A program made the translations under genes and the position numbers. Shown piece by piece: positions 37,850 through 47,975 of a DNA stretch of 55,000 nt. Each line of letters opens with the position of its first letter. The stretch's first letter is position 1. The notes below the pieces were generated by a model. That model ran no database searches and was not told where the DNA came from. It worked only from the letters and a program-made list of their open reading frames with translations. Source of the DNA: Prorocentrum cordatum (lineage: Eukaryota; Sar; Dinophyceae; Prorocentrales; Prorocentraceae); assembly GCA_963575745.1 (NCBI GenBank), contig CAUYUJ010014002.1, forward strand, positions 1,084,823 to 1,139,822, given 5' to 3'.

Positions 37850-38170
37850 CACCCATCCTAGCCGTGCCGACCCAGGGCCTAGGACCAGCGTCCTCGCCCT
37901 CTCTCGTGGAGGGCCTGACGACTTCTGCTGCCCCTCAACTCGCGCTGGAGCTCAGATCTGCCCCAGATGTTTCCAGCAGATCTCTGGGTCCACGCCGGCA
38001 GATCCAGCACCCCTCTGGATTTGCAGCGGTTGATGTGATTGGTGGTCACCCGCCTCGATCTGCCCGGCTTGATCCTTGCAGGTCGAGTGCGGAAAAGTCG
38101 TCGAGCCTCCCGGGAGCCCTGGCCAGGCCAGGTGTCAAATCCAGATGAGCCGAGCCCAACCTAAGGTTAA
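37850..38170. other. No gene recognised
   Basis: Two plus frames continue out of the CGT array. One (GAQICPRCFQQISGS, about 37945-38000) has a CxxC, but it stops at 38033. Neither has splice or start signals. Confidence 0.3.
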
Positions 38171-38353
38171 GTCGGGCCTGTCCCCCTACAGGGGGATCTT
38201 CGACGAAACATAAGAAATACCCCACAAATAATCAAAAAATGATCCAAAAATAGTCTGGGGACTATTTTTGGGGTATGTTTTTACCTCTTTGGCGCATTTC
38301 GGAGGTACTTTTTTTTTCCGTCGCAAATCCCCCTGTAGGGGGACACGCCCGAC
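38171..38353 (+). mobile_element. TIR family F2, copy 3 (183 bp)
   Basis: TIRs of about 34 bp (GTCGGGCCTGTCCCCCTACA on the left; the right end in reverse begins GTCGGGCGTGTCCCCCTACA). The interior has ATAGTCTGGGGACTAT, as in copy 1. TA lies one base outside both ends (38168-38169 and 38355-38356). Confidence 0.88.
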
Positions 38354-38359
38354 GTAAAC

Positions 38360-38960
38360 CGAAGGACCTCCATATCGCGGGGAGCTCCAGCGCGCGCGCC
38401 GAGGGACGGCGGCAGCCGCCACCCCCTCCACGAACCGCGGGCGGGGACGCCGCCCCCCGAGGGCCCCGAGGAGGCGCACGGCCTGGGCCGGCGGGGTGGC
38501 CAGCCGGCAGCCCCCCGACATCGACGGGCGAGGCCCAGCGCCACACCTCCATCAGTCCCGACACCTCAGGCCTGGGCGGCGCATGCTTTCTCACGACCGG
38601 CGTTTTTTGTCGGGTGCTGGGCCCCGGGGCCCTCACATTTTGTTGTTGCGTCGGCAGCTAGGCAGGGGGTGGCTGCGCTGGCGAGGGGAGGCTGAAACGG
38701 GGATGCCGTTGGAGCGAAGTGTGCCACCATGCAAGAGGATGACAGGGAGGAAGTGCGCGGCCGAAGGGAAGGAAGGACGGGGCCTGGGGCCCTCACAGAT
38801 CGATCCAGCTAGAACAAGGCCGCAGAAAGACGGGGTCTGGGGCTGCGATCGCGATCCCTCGCGATGTGGCAATTTTCTTCTGCAGCGTGGCATCTCCGGA
38901 CGTCCAGCTGGTGAAGCGCGCAGGAGGGGGCGGGGGGCTCCCACCCGGAGGCCGCTAGGA
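38360..38960. other. GC-rich stretch, no gene recognised
   Basis: 38380-38560 is very GC-rich and open on the minus strand (VSGLMEVWRWASPVDVGGLP and onward) and on the plus strand. No motif or splice pair separates them. Confidence 0.28.
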
Positions 38961-38964
38961 AGCA

Positions 38965-39130
38965 GACCCAGACGCGCTCGCGTCGCGAAAAAGGAACTCA
39001 TGGCGGAGAGGGTTTTGCCAGTGTTCCGCCTCTGGGGGCCCTCGCCGGGCCCTGGGACTGCCGAAAAGCGACTCGAGATGAAGAGCCGGTACTGGGGGGG
39101 GAAAGGGCTCAGACTTCCGTGGACCCCGTA
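38965..39130 (+). repeat. Dispersed repeat F8, copy 6
   Basis: CAGACGCGCTCGCGTCGCGA, GGGGGCCCTCGCCGGGCCCT, GGGACTGCCGAAAAGCGACT, CGAGATGAAGAGCCGGTACT and CTCAGACTTCCGTGGACCCC. The 5' part CAGACGCGCTCGCGT is identical to the copy at 54800. Confidence 0.6.
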
Positions 39131-39169
39131 TCCAGAACATCTACACATTGGATGTCTGCATGGGAACGG

Positions 39170-39300
39170 GTCCTAAAGGGCTCGTATCCTGAGACGTTTC
39201 TCCGTTTTCGGGCTCCCTCCAGGGGCCTCAGGGACTGTCAACAGAAGCAGCTCAGGACGAATAGGTGGTCACGGGGGAAGACCCCGGGGGTCTACGGTCC
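39170..39300 (+). repeat. Dispersed repeat F8, diverged copy
   Basis: GGGGCCTCAGGGACTGTCAA, CAGAAGCAGCTCAGGACGAA and GGTCACGGGGGAAGACCC follow the consensus order loosely. Confidence 0.35.
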
Positions 39301-39713
39301 AGTTTTCTCAGGCCCCTGTGTGCTTCATGCCAAAGCCCTCTCGAGAGCTCTCTTGCCCTCTGATGAGGAGCCTTCTCTCGCTCGCCTCTACAAGGAGGCG
39401 GCGGCAGGGCCCGTCAGAGGGGGCGGCGTCAGCTGATCACCACGACCATCGTGGCCAGGGCCATCCTGGTCAGGCGATCGCAAACATGGATCAAGGGGGG
39501 CGTGGATTAGCGACGGGCCCAATTTCCATGGGAAGCCGCGGACTTCCGCCGCCGAGCGAGGCGCCACCTGCCGCAGTCTGAGGAGGGCACCTCCCCCGAT
39601 CCATGGATTCGGCGACCGCGCGCCATACCCATGGACCACTGACCCATGTTTGCGCGCCCCCGCCCGGGGCCGAGGATCGGTCTCTCTATGCGCCCTCCCG
39701 GCTTGGGCAGGGA
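39300..39713. other. No gene recognised
   Basis: GC-rich; overlapping frames without motif. Confidence 0.3.
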
Positions 39714-39867
39714 TAGGGGGCAACATGCGAACGCTACCCCTACCCCCCACGATTTCTGAGGGGGAGGGTGGGGTTCCCTTCGTTCGGGAGCTCCCGAGCG
39801 AAGTGAACCCCACCCTCCCCGTCGAAAATCGTGAGGGATAGGGGTAGGGTTCGCATGTGGCCCCCTA
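39714..39867 (+). mobile_element. Foldback TIR family F6, copy 2 (154 bp with TA)
   Basis: GGGGGCAACATGCGAACGCT on the left pairs with the inverse of GGTTCGCATGTGGCCCCC on the right, meeting at TTCGGGAGCTCCCGA. TA flanks both ends (39714-39715 and 39866-39867). The hairpin arms are more than 85% complementary by eye. Confidence 0.9.
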
Positions 39868-40009
39868 AGGGAGGCGTCTGCACCGATCCTGGGCCCAGGA
39901 ACGAGCTGGCCAGGACCGGCGAGGTGGTCAGTCGACGGCACCCCGCCTGCTCAGAGGGCCGCCCCCGGCTTCGCAGGAGACCGCCCCCCTCGCCCAGCCC
40001 CAGACTTCC

Positions 40010-40285
40010 TCTCTCTCCTCCTCCTCCCTCCTCCTCCTCCCTCCTCCTCCCTCATCCTCCCTCCCTCCTCCTCCTCCTCCTCCTCCCTCCTCCTCCTCCT
40101 CCTCCTCCTCCTCCTCCTTCCTCCTCCTCCTCCTCCTCCTCCTCCTCCTCCTCCTCCTCCTCCCTCCTCCTCCTCCTCCTCCTCCTCCTCCTCCTCCTCC
40201 TCCTCCTCCTCCTCCTCCTCCTCCTCCTCCTCCTCCTCCTCCTCCTCCCCCTCCTCCTCTCTCCTCCTCTCTCCTCCTTCTTGGA
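40010..40285. repeat. (CTC)n array
   Basis: About 275 bp of CTC/TCC with CCC and TTCC breaks; pure over about 40145-40245. Confidence 0.97.
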
Positions 40286-40487
40286 ATTTCCCTCTTCTCG
40301 CCCTCTTCCCGGGAGGCCGCCCATGCCTGCCAGCATCCCGAGCCTCACTCAGCCGTGGCAGCGAGAGCTCCCAGGAGAGCGCCCAAATGCATCCGAGACG
40401 TCGACGCCGAGGCCGTCGTCACCCCTCCCCCTACTCCGCGCCGCCGATCCACGCCACCCCGGTAGTGCCCCTGAGGGTACATGTCTA

Positions 40488-40705
40488 CCCGATGGATCCG
40501 ATTCGATATCGGTCCCGACCCGACCCGATTCGATTCCGATACTCTGACGATCCGATGCGGACATATGCGGACCGATGTTCGAACATCGCAGCTGTGCCAC
40601 CTGACGCAGCCGATCCGCTTCGATTCGATTCTGACTCCGTGCCGATGCGGACCGTTCCGACGCACGTTCCGATCCGATGCGACTTCGATTCGACGCTGAC
40701 GGACC
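40488..40705. repeat. Degenerate GATCCGATTCGAT-type short repeat
   Basis: CCGATTCGAT, GATCCGATGCGGAC and TTCGATTCGATTC words recur at 5-12 bp steps over about 215 bp. It produces Asp/Arg/Ser-rich frames on both strands. Confidence 0.7.
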
Positions 40706-41029
40706 CTGCCCTGCCCTGGCGGCACCGTTCCGTAGCCGGAAAGTCATACTTGTATCTAATTACAGCCTCGCGGGCCAGGCCCTTGGGCCACGACCCCGTG
40801 GATATTGAGTGCTTTTTCGCGAATCTGGATTGCCGCTCGTGAACCCTGCCGCGCCCCAGGTTGGTCAGCACCGACGCCAGCCACGCGTGCCAGCCACGCT
40901 AGCGGAGTTGGCGCTGGGCGCTGGGCTCGAGGCCATTGCCGTGGCCCCCCGCATTCGCCTGAGCCGAATCGCAGCCCGAGGTCTGCTGAGATCCGGCGTC
41001 GCTCGGGAAAAAATACAACACCTCACAGG

Positions 41030-41187
41030 AGAGAAACCCAGACACGTTCGTTTCGTGAGTCAATCGCGGCGAGGTGTTGCTTTGTCATTGCAGCCTCCCG
41101 AGGCCCTCGCCAGGCCCCGAGACCGTCAGAGCACACTGAAAAGCCAGCGCCAGGGAGGGGTCTGGACTTCCGGGGGCCCCGTATTTT
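41030..41187 (+). repeat. Dispersed repeat F8, copy 7
   Basis: CCCAGACACGTTCGTTTCGT, GAGGCCCTCGCCAGGCCCCG, AGACCGTCAGAGCACACTGA and GGTCTGGACTTCCGGGGGCC. It ends at the left boundary of F1 copy 3, which may have inserted into it. Confidence 0.55.
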
Positions 41188-41341
41188 ACCAGCCTGGAAC
41201 ATATCCCTATCCCTACGCTGGGCATCGCCTCATCACAATGCCAGTCTCAGGGATTCCCTCAGTTTTTCAGGGCGCATCCCTGAGATTGTCCTCGCCCTCT
41301 GGCGTGTCGGTCTTAGGGATAGGGATCGGTTCGAGGCTGGT
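41188..41341 (-). mobile_element. TIR family F1, copy 3 (154 bp, inverted)
   Basis: Starts ACCAGCCTGGAACATATCCC, which is the inverse of the right end of copy 2, and ends GGTTCGAGGCTGGT. Its interior read in reverse gives ACCGACACGCCAGAGGGCG and GACAATCTCAGGGATGCGCC, as in copy 1. Confidence 0.85.
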
Positions 41342-41605
41342 GAGCATGGAGCAGGCCAGGACAGCGCACCCTTTTCGGAGGGGTGCCGATGCCGATGCCG
41401 CTCGCCCCCGGGGAGAGCTCCCGCTCTTCGCCACGGCCGGAGTCCCCCCTCCGAGCTCCTGGGCGGCATGCAAACCCTGGGGGAGAAGGAGAGGTCATAG
41501 GGGAGCATCTGGCGGTATATATCGGTGCTCGCCCGTCGGTCCCCCCCCCCCCCGGCCGGGCCAGAGCTTTGTTGTCTCAAGACGCGGGCACGTCTGCCTG
41601 CAGGG
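41342..41605. other. No gene recognised
   Basis: GC-rich DNA; the long plus frame here (from 40809) crosses six repeats and is not a gene. Confidence 0.35.
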
Positions 41606-41607
41606 CG

Positions 41608-41765
41608 TTCGCCCCCCACCCCCTCCCCCCCTCTCCACTCCCCCCCCATCTCCACCCCTCCCCTCTCCACACACACCCCTCTCCACCCCCCCCCCCTCTC
41701 CACCCCACCCCCCCTCTCCAACCCCCCCTCTCCACCCCCCCTCTCTCCCGCCCCTCTCGCACCTC
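41608..41765. repeat. CTCTCCACCCC minisatellite
   Basis: Units of 11-17 bp (CCCTCTCCACCCC with C-run length changes), strongly strand-asymmetric (C-rich on plus). Confidence 0.85.
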
Positions 41766-41883
41766 TTCGGGGGAGCACCAGCGTGCAAGAGGGCCTGTCG
41801 ACGTGGGCGGTTGTCGCTCGCTGGCAAGTCGTGTGCGGCTCGCTTTTCAGGTTCAGCCCCCCCCCCGCCAAGTCCACGCAGGT

Positions 41884-41997
41884 GCGGTGGGTTCGCGTCG
41901 AGTCGACCCGCCGCGACCCCGCCGCGGAAGTTCAAGGTTGAACGCCGCCAGGGGCCCAGAAGAAATCTCGCAATCTCTTCCCGCGTCGTGCATGCTC
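41884..41997 (+). mobile_element. TIR family F5, shortened copy 3
   Basis: GCGGTGGGTTCGCGTCGAGT, CGCGGAAGTTCAAGGTTGAA and CGCCGCCAGGGGCCCAGAA match the left 70 bp of copies 1 and 2. The right half is shortened; the inverse of GCGTCGTGCATGCT may be the remaining end. Confidence 0.5.
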
Positions 41998-42094
41998 GAG
42001 CCAGATTCGATGTCCGCGAAAGCCCCCGAGGCGGCCCGAGGTGCTGGGCGAACAGCAGGCCGGGCGTGAGCACAAAACGAGCGCGACGCCCCGC

Positions 42095-42545
42095 CCCGGG
42101 GTCTCGGGGGGCCGATCTCCACAGGAAGTCGCGCGATCGAGAAGGGCCTTCGCGCGACGCCCTCGGCCTCGGGGGGTCGATCTGCACAGGAAGTCGCACG
42201 ATCGAGAATGGCCCTCGCGCGACGCCCCGGGTCTCGGGGGGTCGATCTGCACAGGAAGTCGCACGATCGAGAATGGCCCAAGCGGGACGCCGCCCGGGGT
42301 CTCGGGGGGTCGATCTGCACAGGAAGTCGCACGATCGAGAATGGCCCATTCGCGACGCCCGGATCTCAAGGTCGATTTGCGCAAGACGTCGCATGGTCGA
42401 GAATAGCCCAAGCGGGACGCCTGGGGTCTCGGGGTCGATTTGCACAGGAAGTCGCGCGAGCGAGAATGGCCCAATCGTGACTCCCGGGTCTCGGGGGATC
42501 GATCTTCACGGGAAGTCGCACGATCGGGAGTGGCCCAGAAAGAGC
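42095..42545 (+). repeat. 64-bp tandem repeat, about seven units
   Basis: GGTCGATCTGCACAGGAAGT with CGCACGATCGAGAATGGCCC recurs at about 42112, 42176, 42241, 42307, 42369, 42432 and 42496. The unit is not a multiple of three, so frames across it change phase. Confidence 0.9.
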
Positions 42546-42555
42546 GGGGTCAGAC

Positions 42556-42562
42556 CGACAGC
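42556..42562 (+). repeat. Target duplication, left of F3 copy 2
   Basis: CGACAGC; the right counterpart at 42732-42738 is CAACAGC (6 of 7). Confidence 0.6.
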
Positions 42563-42731
42563 TCACCGCCCACCAAACCACCCCAACCCAACCCGAAGGC
42601 CCCGATTTGCCCTCCACTTCCAGTGTGGGGGGTTCAGGGAACATTAAAAAGCACATATGAAGCCCGTCCCCCCCCCTCCCCAACCCGAAATTCAGGTCTT
42701 CGGGTTGGGTTGGGGTGATCTGGTAGGTAGT
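42563..42731 (+). mobile_element. TIR family F3, copy 2 (169 bp)
   Basis: TCACCGCCCACCAAACCACC on the left; in reverse ACTACCTACCAGATCACCCC on the right. The interior contains CCACTTCCAGTGTGGGGGGT as in copy 1. It sits 17 bp after the last 64-bp repeat unit. Confidence 0.85.
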
Positions 42732-42738
42732 CAACAGC
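42732..42738 (+). repeat. Target duplication, right of F3 copy 2
   Basis: CAACAGC, against CGACAGC on the left. Confidence 0.6.
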
Positions 42739-42739
42739 A

Positions 42740-44560
42740 GTTCCTGCTCATGTTGAAGCGGACCCGCCGCGGGTGTCGCCGTGGACGCCGTCCACTCGAG
42801 ACAAAGAGCCGCTTACCCGACAGCGGTTCCGTTTAGGGAGAGCTTCGGTTGCCGGGCATCGTAACTACAGATATGGTCCCCTTCCAGGCGTGCCAAAGGG
42901 GGGCCAGGGCCCGGGCCTCCAGCGTCACAGAAGAAATACAAGAACGCAGGACAGCTTATGTTGCGGATTTGGCGTTGGGTCGTCAGCATCACTGACGTAG
43001 TCGTTGTCATCACCCTCGTCATCAGCGTCACTATTATCATCGCCGTCACCGGCTTGGTCACCATCATCTTTCGCCACCCGAGTCATGGATCTGCATGAGA
43101 AGGGTCTTCACGTCATCGCGCTCGCTGAATAGTTTTGCCATCTAGTTGCGGACGGGTGGGCGCGATGCCTGCTCGCGCATTGAAACTGGCAGTTCCAGTA
43201 CTGGTGCCAGCCGGTTGGACGGCATCGTCGACGATTCCCCCTCTGTGACATGTTGCGCGTGCATGCCTGCAGCAACTTGCACGAGCGGCGACTCGCAGAC
43301 ATCACTGCGCGGAGACTATCCGCCACTTGGGTGCGTAAGTAATTCAGGTTTTAGCGTAGAGCGTGCAAAGTCGTGTTTAGGAACTCCAGTGGTTCGTCAC
43401 TTGACCGGAAGATGTATCCCATGAAGTGGAATAGCAGGTTGTGTACATCGGCAGGACCGGCCCGCTGGGGACAATCTCGTTAACTCGCCCAGAGGTGACT
43501 GATTACATGTACAATGGTCCATAGGCCTAGATGTATGTATGAATCCGCCGCCCGCGCGGCCGAGACCTTCTCTGTCCATGGCTTCTGCGTTCTATTTCCT
43601 CCGTGGGCCAAAGGCGTATCGGCCACGCGGCCGGGACATCCCGTGGCATTCTGAGCGGGCTGCTCACAGCCTCTCATGCATAATTTGTACCTGTGAATGT
43701 TGTTCTGCCGACTTCTTCCATGCAGGCGCCTCGGCGCCCCCTCCGCCGCACCTTCATGGCGCCACACGCGCAGAGCCGAGTCCGAGTCCGAGTTCCAGTG
43801 CTGGCAAACGTCACTGCACCCCATCGATTGTATTGTACATATTGCCCTTACACCGAGTAGAACGTGCCACAACCCAGAACTCACACGACCTAGATGTCTC
43901 CACATCGGCTTCATCCCCAGGCATCCACCGCGTTCACAGATGTAGCAAGATGCATCCCATAGTTTTGCGCATCCTACTAGTAAATCGCACATCGAGAGTG
44001 CAAGTACTCACTGGTTTGGCCCCACGCTGGCCAACATTCCGTGTGATACTCACGTCCTTGAACATGTGGCCGCAGTGTCTGTTGCACCGTTGCGTCCAAC
44101 ATTGCTTGTTACAGCCTTTGCCTGGGCTGCGGGCCGTTCATGTTGTTTCTGATTTCGGGCTGGTCATTTGTGTCTGATCACGGCTCTGTGGCTACGGCAA
44201 CAGAGTGCCTCAATGCACTTGTTCACACGCGCATCCTTCGCAACATCTCATATGGCAGGTCAATGTTGCATGTGCCCGCTAGGCGATGTTCTAATTGTTG
44301 AGCTCAAGATCGAGCTGGCCATGCAGGCCACGAACACATCCAGGTGGCACGGCCTCTGTCGCCTTCCACACAATTACCCCCATTCCCTCGCCTCCTTCTT
44401 GACCTCCACTCCTGGACCTGTCCTGGAGCATCCTGTAGCGAGGATGCCGAGAGGACTCCATCCGTGGCGCCGGGGACGCACGCCGCTGGAGGCCCAAAGA
44501 GACCCCGACGCATCGAGCAAGCTCGTTCCTCGGCTCCCCCATCAGGCCGGTCAGCAGGCG
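42740..44560. other. 1.8 kb of lower-GC DNA without a recognised gene
   Basis: GC content drops compared with the surroundings. (TCATCG)-type words lie at 42980-43070. The longest plus frame (43539-44177, 212 codons) has ordinary composition and several Cys/His but no known motif. It could be intergenic or intronic sequence. Confidence 0.35.
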
Positions 44561-44570
44561 CTCTCGGCCT

Positions 44571-45225
44571 ATGGACCTCCGAGAGCCCCCAGCTGGGCCG
44601 CCCCGGCGTGAGCCCGCGGAGGCCGCGGGACCGCCGGCGGGCCGCTGCCGCCTAGGCGCGCGCCGGGGGAGTGCGCGCCCGAGCGAGCGCCGCCCCCCTC
44701 GGCTGCCGCCCTGGAGTCCGCCCCCGCCGGCAGCGAGCCCCGCGACTGCGACCGCCGGCGCTGCCGGTCAAACGTGCGTCGGCCCCGCAGGAGCGACGCG
44801 CGCGCGCGCTCAGAGATCTCGTGGCAGAAGCTTCGCGGCGGGCGCTCTCTGGCCGTGCCCGCTCGGGAGCCGACCCAATTCTAAGACTCGTGCGCTATGG
44901 GCTCGTGTCGGACGTGTGCCTCCCACATCAGCACATGGTACTCGCATGCCCTTCTGCGTCCCGTGGAGGCGTTCGCCCCCAGCCAACTCAGCATGCTGGC
45001 GGTGGCCTTCGGGGAGATGTGGCCGCTGGGCGGCGGCGGCGCCGCCGGCGACGGCGAGGAGTCCGCGCGCCCAGCGCCGGGTCAGAGCCGAGTGGCAGCC
45101 AGCAGCCCTGTTGCCCTGGTGGCGTTTCGAGGAGGGTCCGGCGATGGCCCGGATTGTGGGGCCCGCCCGCCCCCTTTCCCGTCTCGGGGGTGGATAGACC
45201 TCCTATCCTGGCACGTCGATTAGCG
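44571..45225 (+). CDS. GC-rich coding candidate, frame unresolved
   Basis: Three plus-strand frames are open. One (about 44888-45223) includes SHALLRPVEAFAPSQLSMLA with VAFGEMWPLGGGG, which loosely resembles a FASTK/OPR helical-repeat core (F-x-x-x-Q-L-S-x-L-A-x-A-F). Another reads TKRASAPQERRARALRDLVA-like residues with Arg/Ala bias. High GC3 suggests an exon somewhere in 44700-45150, but no splice pair was convincing. Confidence 0.28.
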
Positions 45226-46245
45226 AATCGACCGTTTTCGATTCGCGAGAGGGCGCCGCGGCCGTCATTTTTGCGGGTCCAAGTCCGTCGGTTTCGGTCC
45301 CAGGCCGTTTTCACTAAGGGGAGGTTTACTAAAGGGAGGTTTGTCCACCGCCGACCGTCGCCCCCGGACCTGGCCTTCTCGGTCGAGCAGGTCCGAAGGG
45401 GCACGCAGTATTCAATGCATTGGTGCGCGCGGGCATACGTGGGGTTTCTCCAATCAACAAGTGTAGACCATCGGCCAGGCGAATTATGGCCGAAAAGGAA
45501 GCAATATTTAGTTGGACTTCGGTGGATCCTCTCGTCGCCACGGCTGGGCGCAGCTCGGAAGACTGATGATTTTGGGCCCTGGGAGGGGAATTGGGACCGT
45601 TCTTGGGCTGCCGTTGTCTCAACTCGCCCTACGCCTGGACTCCCGGCGTCGCGGAGATGCGGCTTTGCGGCACTTGCCTCCAAAGTTTGGGGGCCTTTGG
45701 TGGTCCCGTGGTAATGTCGGCCTGCGAGGGATAATTGGTTCTGGGGATGGGGTCGAGAGAGAGAGAGAGAGAAAAACAAAAAAACACGACGTCGGAGGAT
45801 GGAGTCGAGAGACTGGCGTCATGGGTGGTGGCCGAAGGCATGGGTCATAGCCGCGCTCCGTCGAAGTCTTCGTGGGCACCCCTGGTTTGAAACGGCGCTC
45901 TGCGGCATGAGCTCGAGGCGATGTGTCAAGCGCGGGTCCAAGACGGCGTTTTGACGAGGCGATGGCGCGAGTTTCTGCCGAGCTTCAGCTTGCGGGGCAC
46001 TTGCTCGGGTTCCCCCCGACAATCGGAGATCTACCGGGCACGCGAAGTATAGATCATATCTGAGGTTGAGGCCAGGGCCTTTGAAGAAAGCATCCAGGGC
46101 AGTGACGCGAGCTCCTGGGCAGGTGACCTTGCATGGCTACGTCCCCGTAATTTGTGCGTCGTCGACAGATCAGAGCCCAGACATTCGATGTCTGCACTTC
46201 CGAACCATCCTGTGGTGTTGGGTAATCGGTTTGAAGAGACAGCGC
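45226..46245. other. No gene recognised
   Basis: Mixed DNA with AAGGGGAGGTTTACTAAAGG (a short direct duplication at 45316-45342) and a (GA)n run at 45752-45772. No coherent frame or motif. Confidence 0.35.
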
Positions 46246-47385
46246 TTCGTGGCCCCATAGGGAGCTCCACCGACGGCCCAGATGCCAGCGTTCGCTTGCG
46301 CCCACCGCACCCATGTTGCATGTTTCGGAGCTCCACTGACGGCCCCAATGGCTGCGTTCGCATGCGCTTACCGCACCGATTTTGACACACCCTTCAAACG
46401 CTTCGCGTCCCCTTAGGGAGCTCCACCGACGGCCCCAGTGCTACAGTGGCTGCGTTCGCATGCGTTCACCGCACGCATGTTGGCTCACCCTTCACACGTT
46501 CCGTGGCCTTTTAGGGAGCTCAACCGACAGCCCCAGCGGCTGCGTTCGCATGCGCCCACCGCACTAGTTTTGGCACACCGTCACACGCTTCGCGGCCCCA
46601 TAGGGAGCTCCACCGACAGCCCCAGTGGCTGCGTTCGGTTGCGCCCGCCGCGCCATTTTGGTTTCGTACTCTATGGGAGCTCCACCAGCGGCCCCAATGG
46701 TTGCGTTCGCATGCGCCCACCGCAAACATGTTGGCACACCCCACGCGCTTCGTGGCCCCATACGAAGCTCCACCGACGGCCCCCAGTGGCTGCGTTCGCA
46801 TGCGCCCACCGCATCAATTCCGGCACACCCCTCACACAAGGACCCATAGGGAGTTCCCCCGACGGCCCCAGCGGCTGTATTCGCATTCGCCCACTGCACC
46901 CATCCAGGCACACTCCCCACACGTTTCGTGGCCTTATAGGGAGCCTCACCGACGGCCCCAGTTGCTGGGTTCGCATGCGCCCACCGACCCCTTTTGGCAT
47001 ACCCGCACACGCTTCGCGGCCCCATAGGGAGCTCCACCGGTGGCCCCAGTGGTTGCGTTCGCATGCGCCCACCACACCCGCTTAGGCACACTCCTCACGC
47101 GTTTCGTGGCCCCATATGGAGGCCCACCGACGGCCCCAGCGGCTGCGTTCGCATGCGCCCACCGCAAACATGTTGGCACACCCTCACACGCTTCGCGGCC
47201 CCATGGGAGCTCCATTGGCGGCCCCAGTGGCTGCGTTCGCATGCGCCCACCGCACCCATTCTAAATACCCTCAGACGCTTCGTGGCTCTATATAGGAGTT
47301 CCACTGGCGGCTCCCGTGGCTGCGTTCGCATGCGCCCACCGCACCCATTTTAACACACCCCTTGCACGTTTCGTGGTCTTAGAGG
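46246..47385. repeat. 89-bp tandem repeat, about 13 units
   Basis: GGCTGCGTTCGCATGCGCCC recurs at about 46351, 46449, 46539, 46628, 46700, 46789, 46874, 46964, 47052, 47142, 47230 and 47319, mostly 88-90 bp apart. Each unit carries GGGAGCTCCACCGACGGCCC and CACACGCTTCGCGGCCCCAT. Units differ by 10-20%. Because the unit is close to a multiple of three minus one, long mosaic frames appear on both strands; these are not counted as genes. Confidence 0.93.
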
Positions 47386-47484
47386 GAGCTTCTCCTCCTC
47401 CCAATGCGGTGCATACAACGACGGTGTTCATAACTGCATATGGTTGGGCCTTTCGCCGGGCTAATTCTTCAATGCGGGCATCTT

Positions 47485-47645
47485 GGAAGCCATGGCCGCT
47501 TCCCCAAGGCCCAGTGCCGTCTTTTCATCCCGAGCAGTTTTTTGACGGTCCCGGGGCCAGCGAGGTTCTCCAGAATCCGAAGACGGCAACGAATCCCCCG
47601 TAGTGACATTTTCCACGGCGCGGGCAAGGTTGGGAGGCACGGTGC
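47485..47645 (-). repeat. Dispersed repeat F8, copy 8 (minus)
   Basis: In reverse: CCCGCGCCGTGGAAAATGTC, AACCTCGCTGGCCCCGGGAC, CGTCAAAAAACTGCTCGGGA and TGAAAAGACGGCACTGGGCC. Close to the consensus. Confidence 0.6.
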
Positions 47646-47975
47646 CGGCGTCGCGATCTCGAGCGTCGGGCCCCGTCCGTCTGGCCGTGCCGCGGGCGCT
47701 GTCTCGGCAGCGTGCCCGCGGGAGCGCGCAGCGATACCTCACGATCGTCAGGGGCAACGTTCGGGGGGGGGGTATGTGGTGAGGGGGGAGCGCATCGACC
47801 CCCGCGGCGCCCCTCTGCCTGGGAGACGGGCCCGCGGGGCCTAGGGCGCTCCCCGCGTGAGCCGCGGGCAGCCCGCCGGCCGGCCCGCCGTGGGGCTCCC
47901 TAATTAGCGCGCCCTGGCGAGGGCGCCCCGACCAGAGCGCCCCCGCACGCCAGGGGGGGCTGCGGGAGAGAGCGA
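47646..47975. other. GC-rich stretch, no gene recognised
   Basis: GC content is very high with GGGGGGGGG at 47764; frames are uninformative. Confidence 0.35.

Noticed and set aside
40809-42647. 612-codon open frame on the plus strand, the longest in the window
   Set aside because: It crosses an F8 repeat, F1, a CTCTCCACCCC minisatellite, an F5 fragment, the 64-bp tandem repeat and part of F3; no stretch shows a domain. It is open because of base composition.
46246-47385. CRISPR-like regular array
   Set aside because: The whole 89-bp unit is repeated with drift; there are no short identical repeats with unique spacers, and the genome is eukaryotic.
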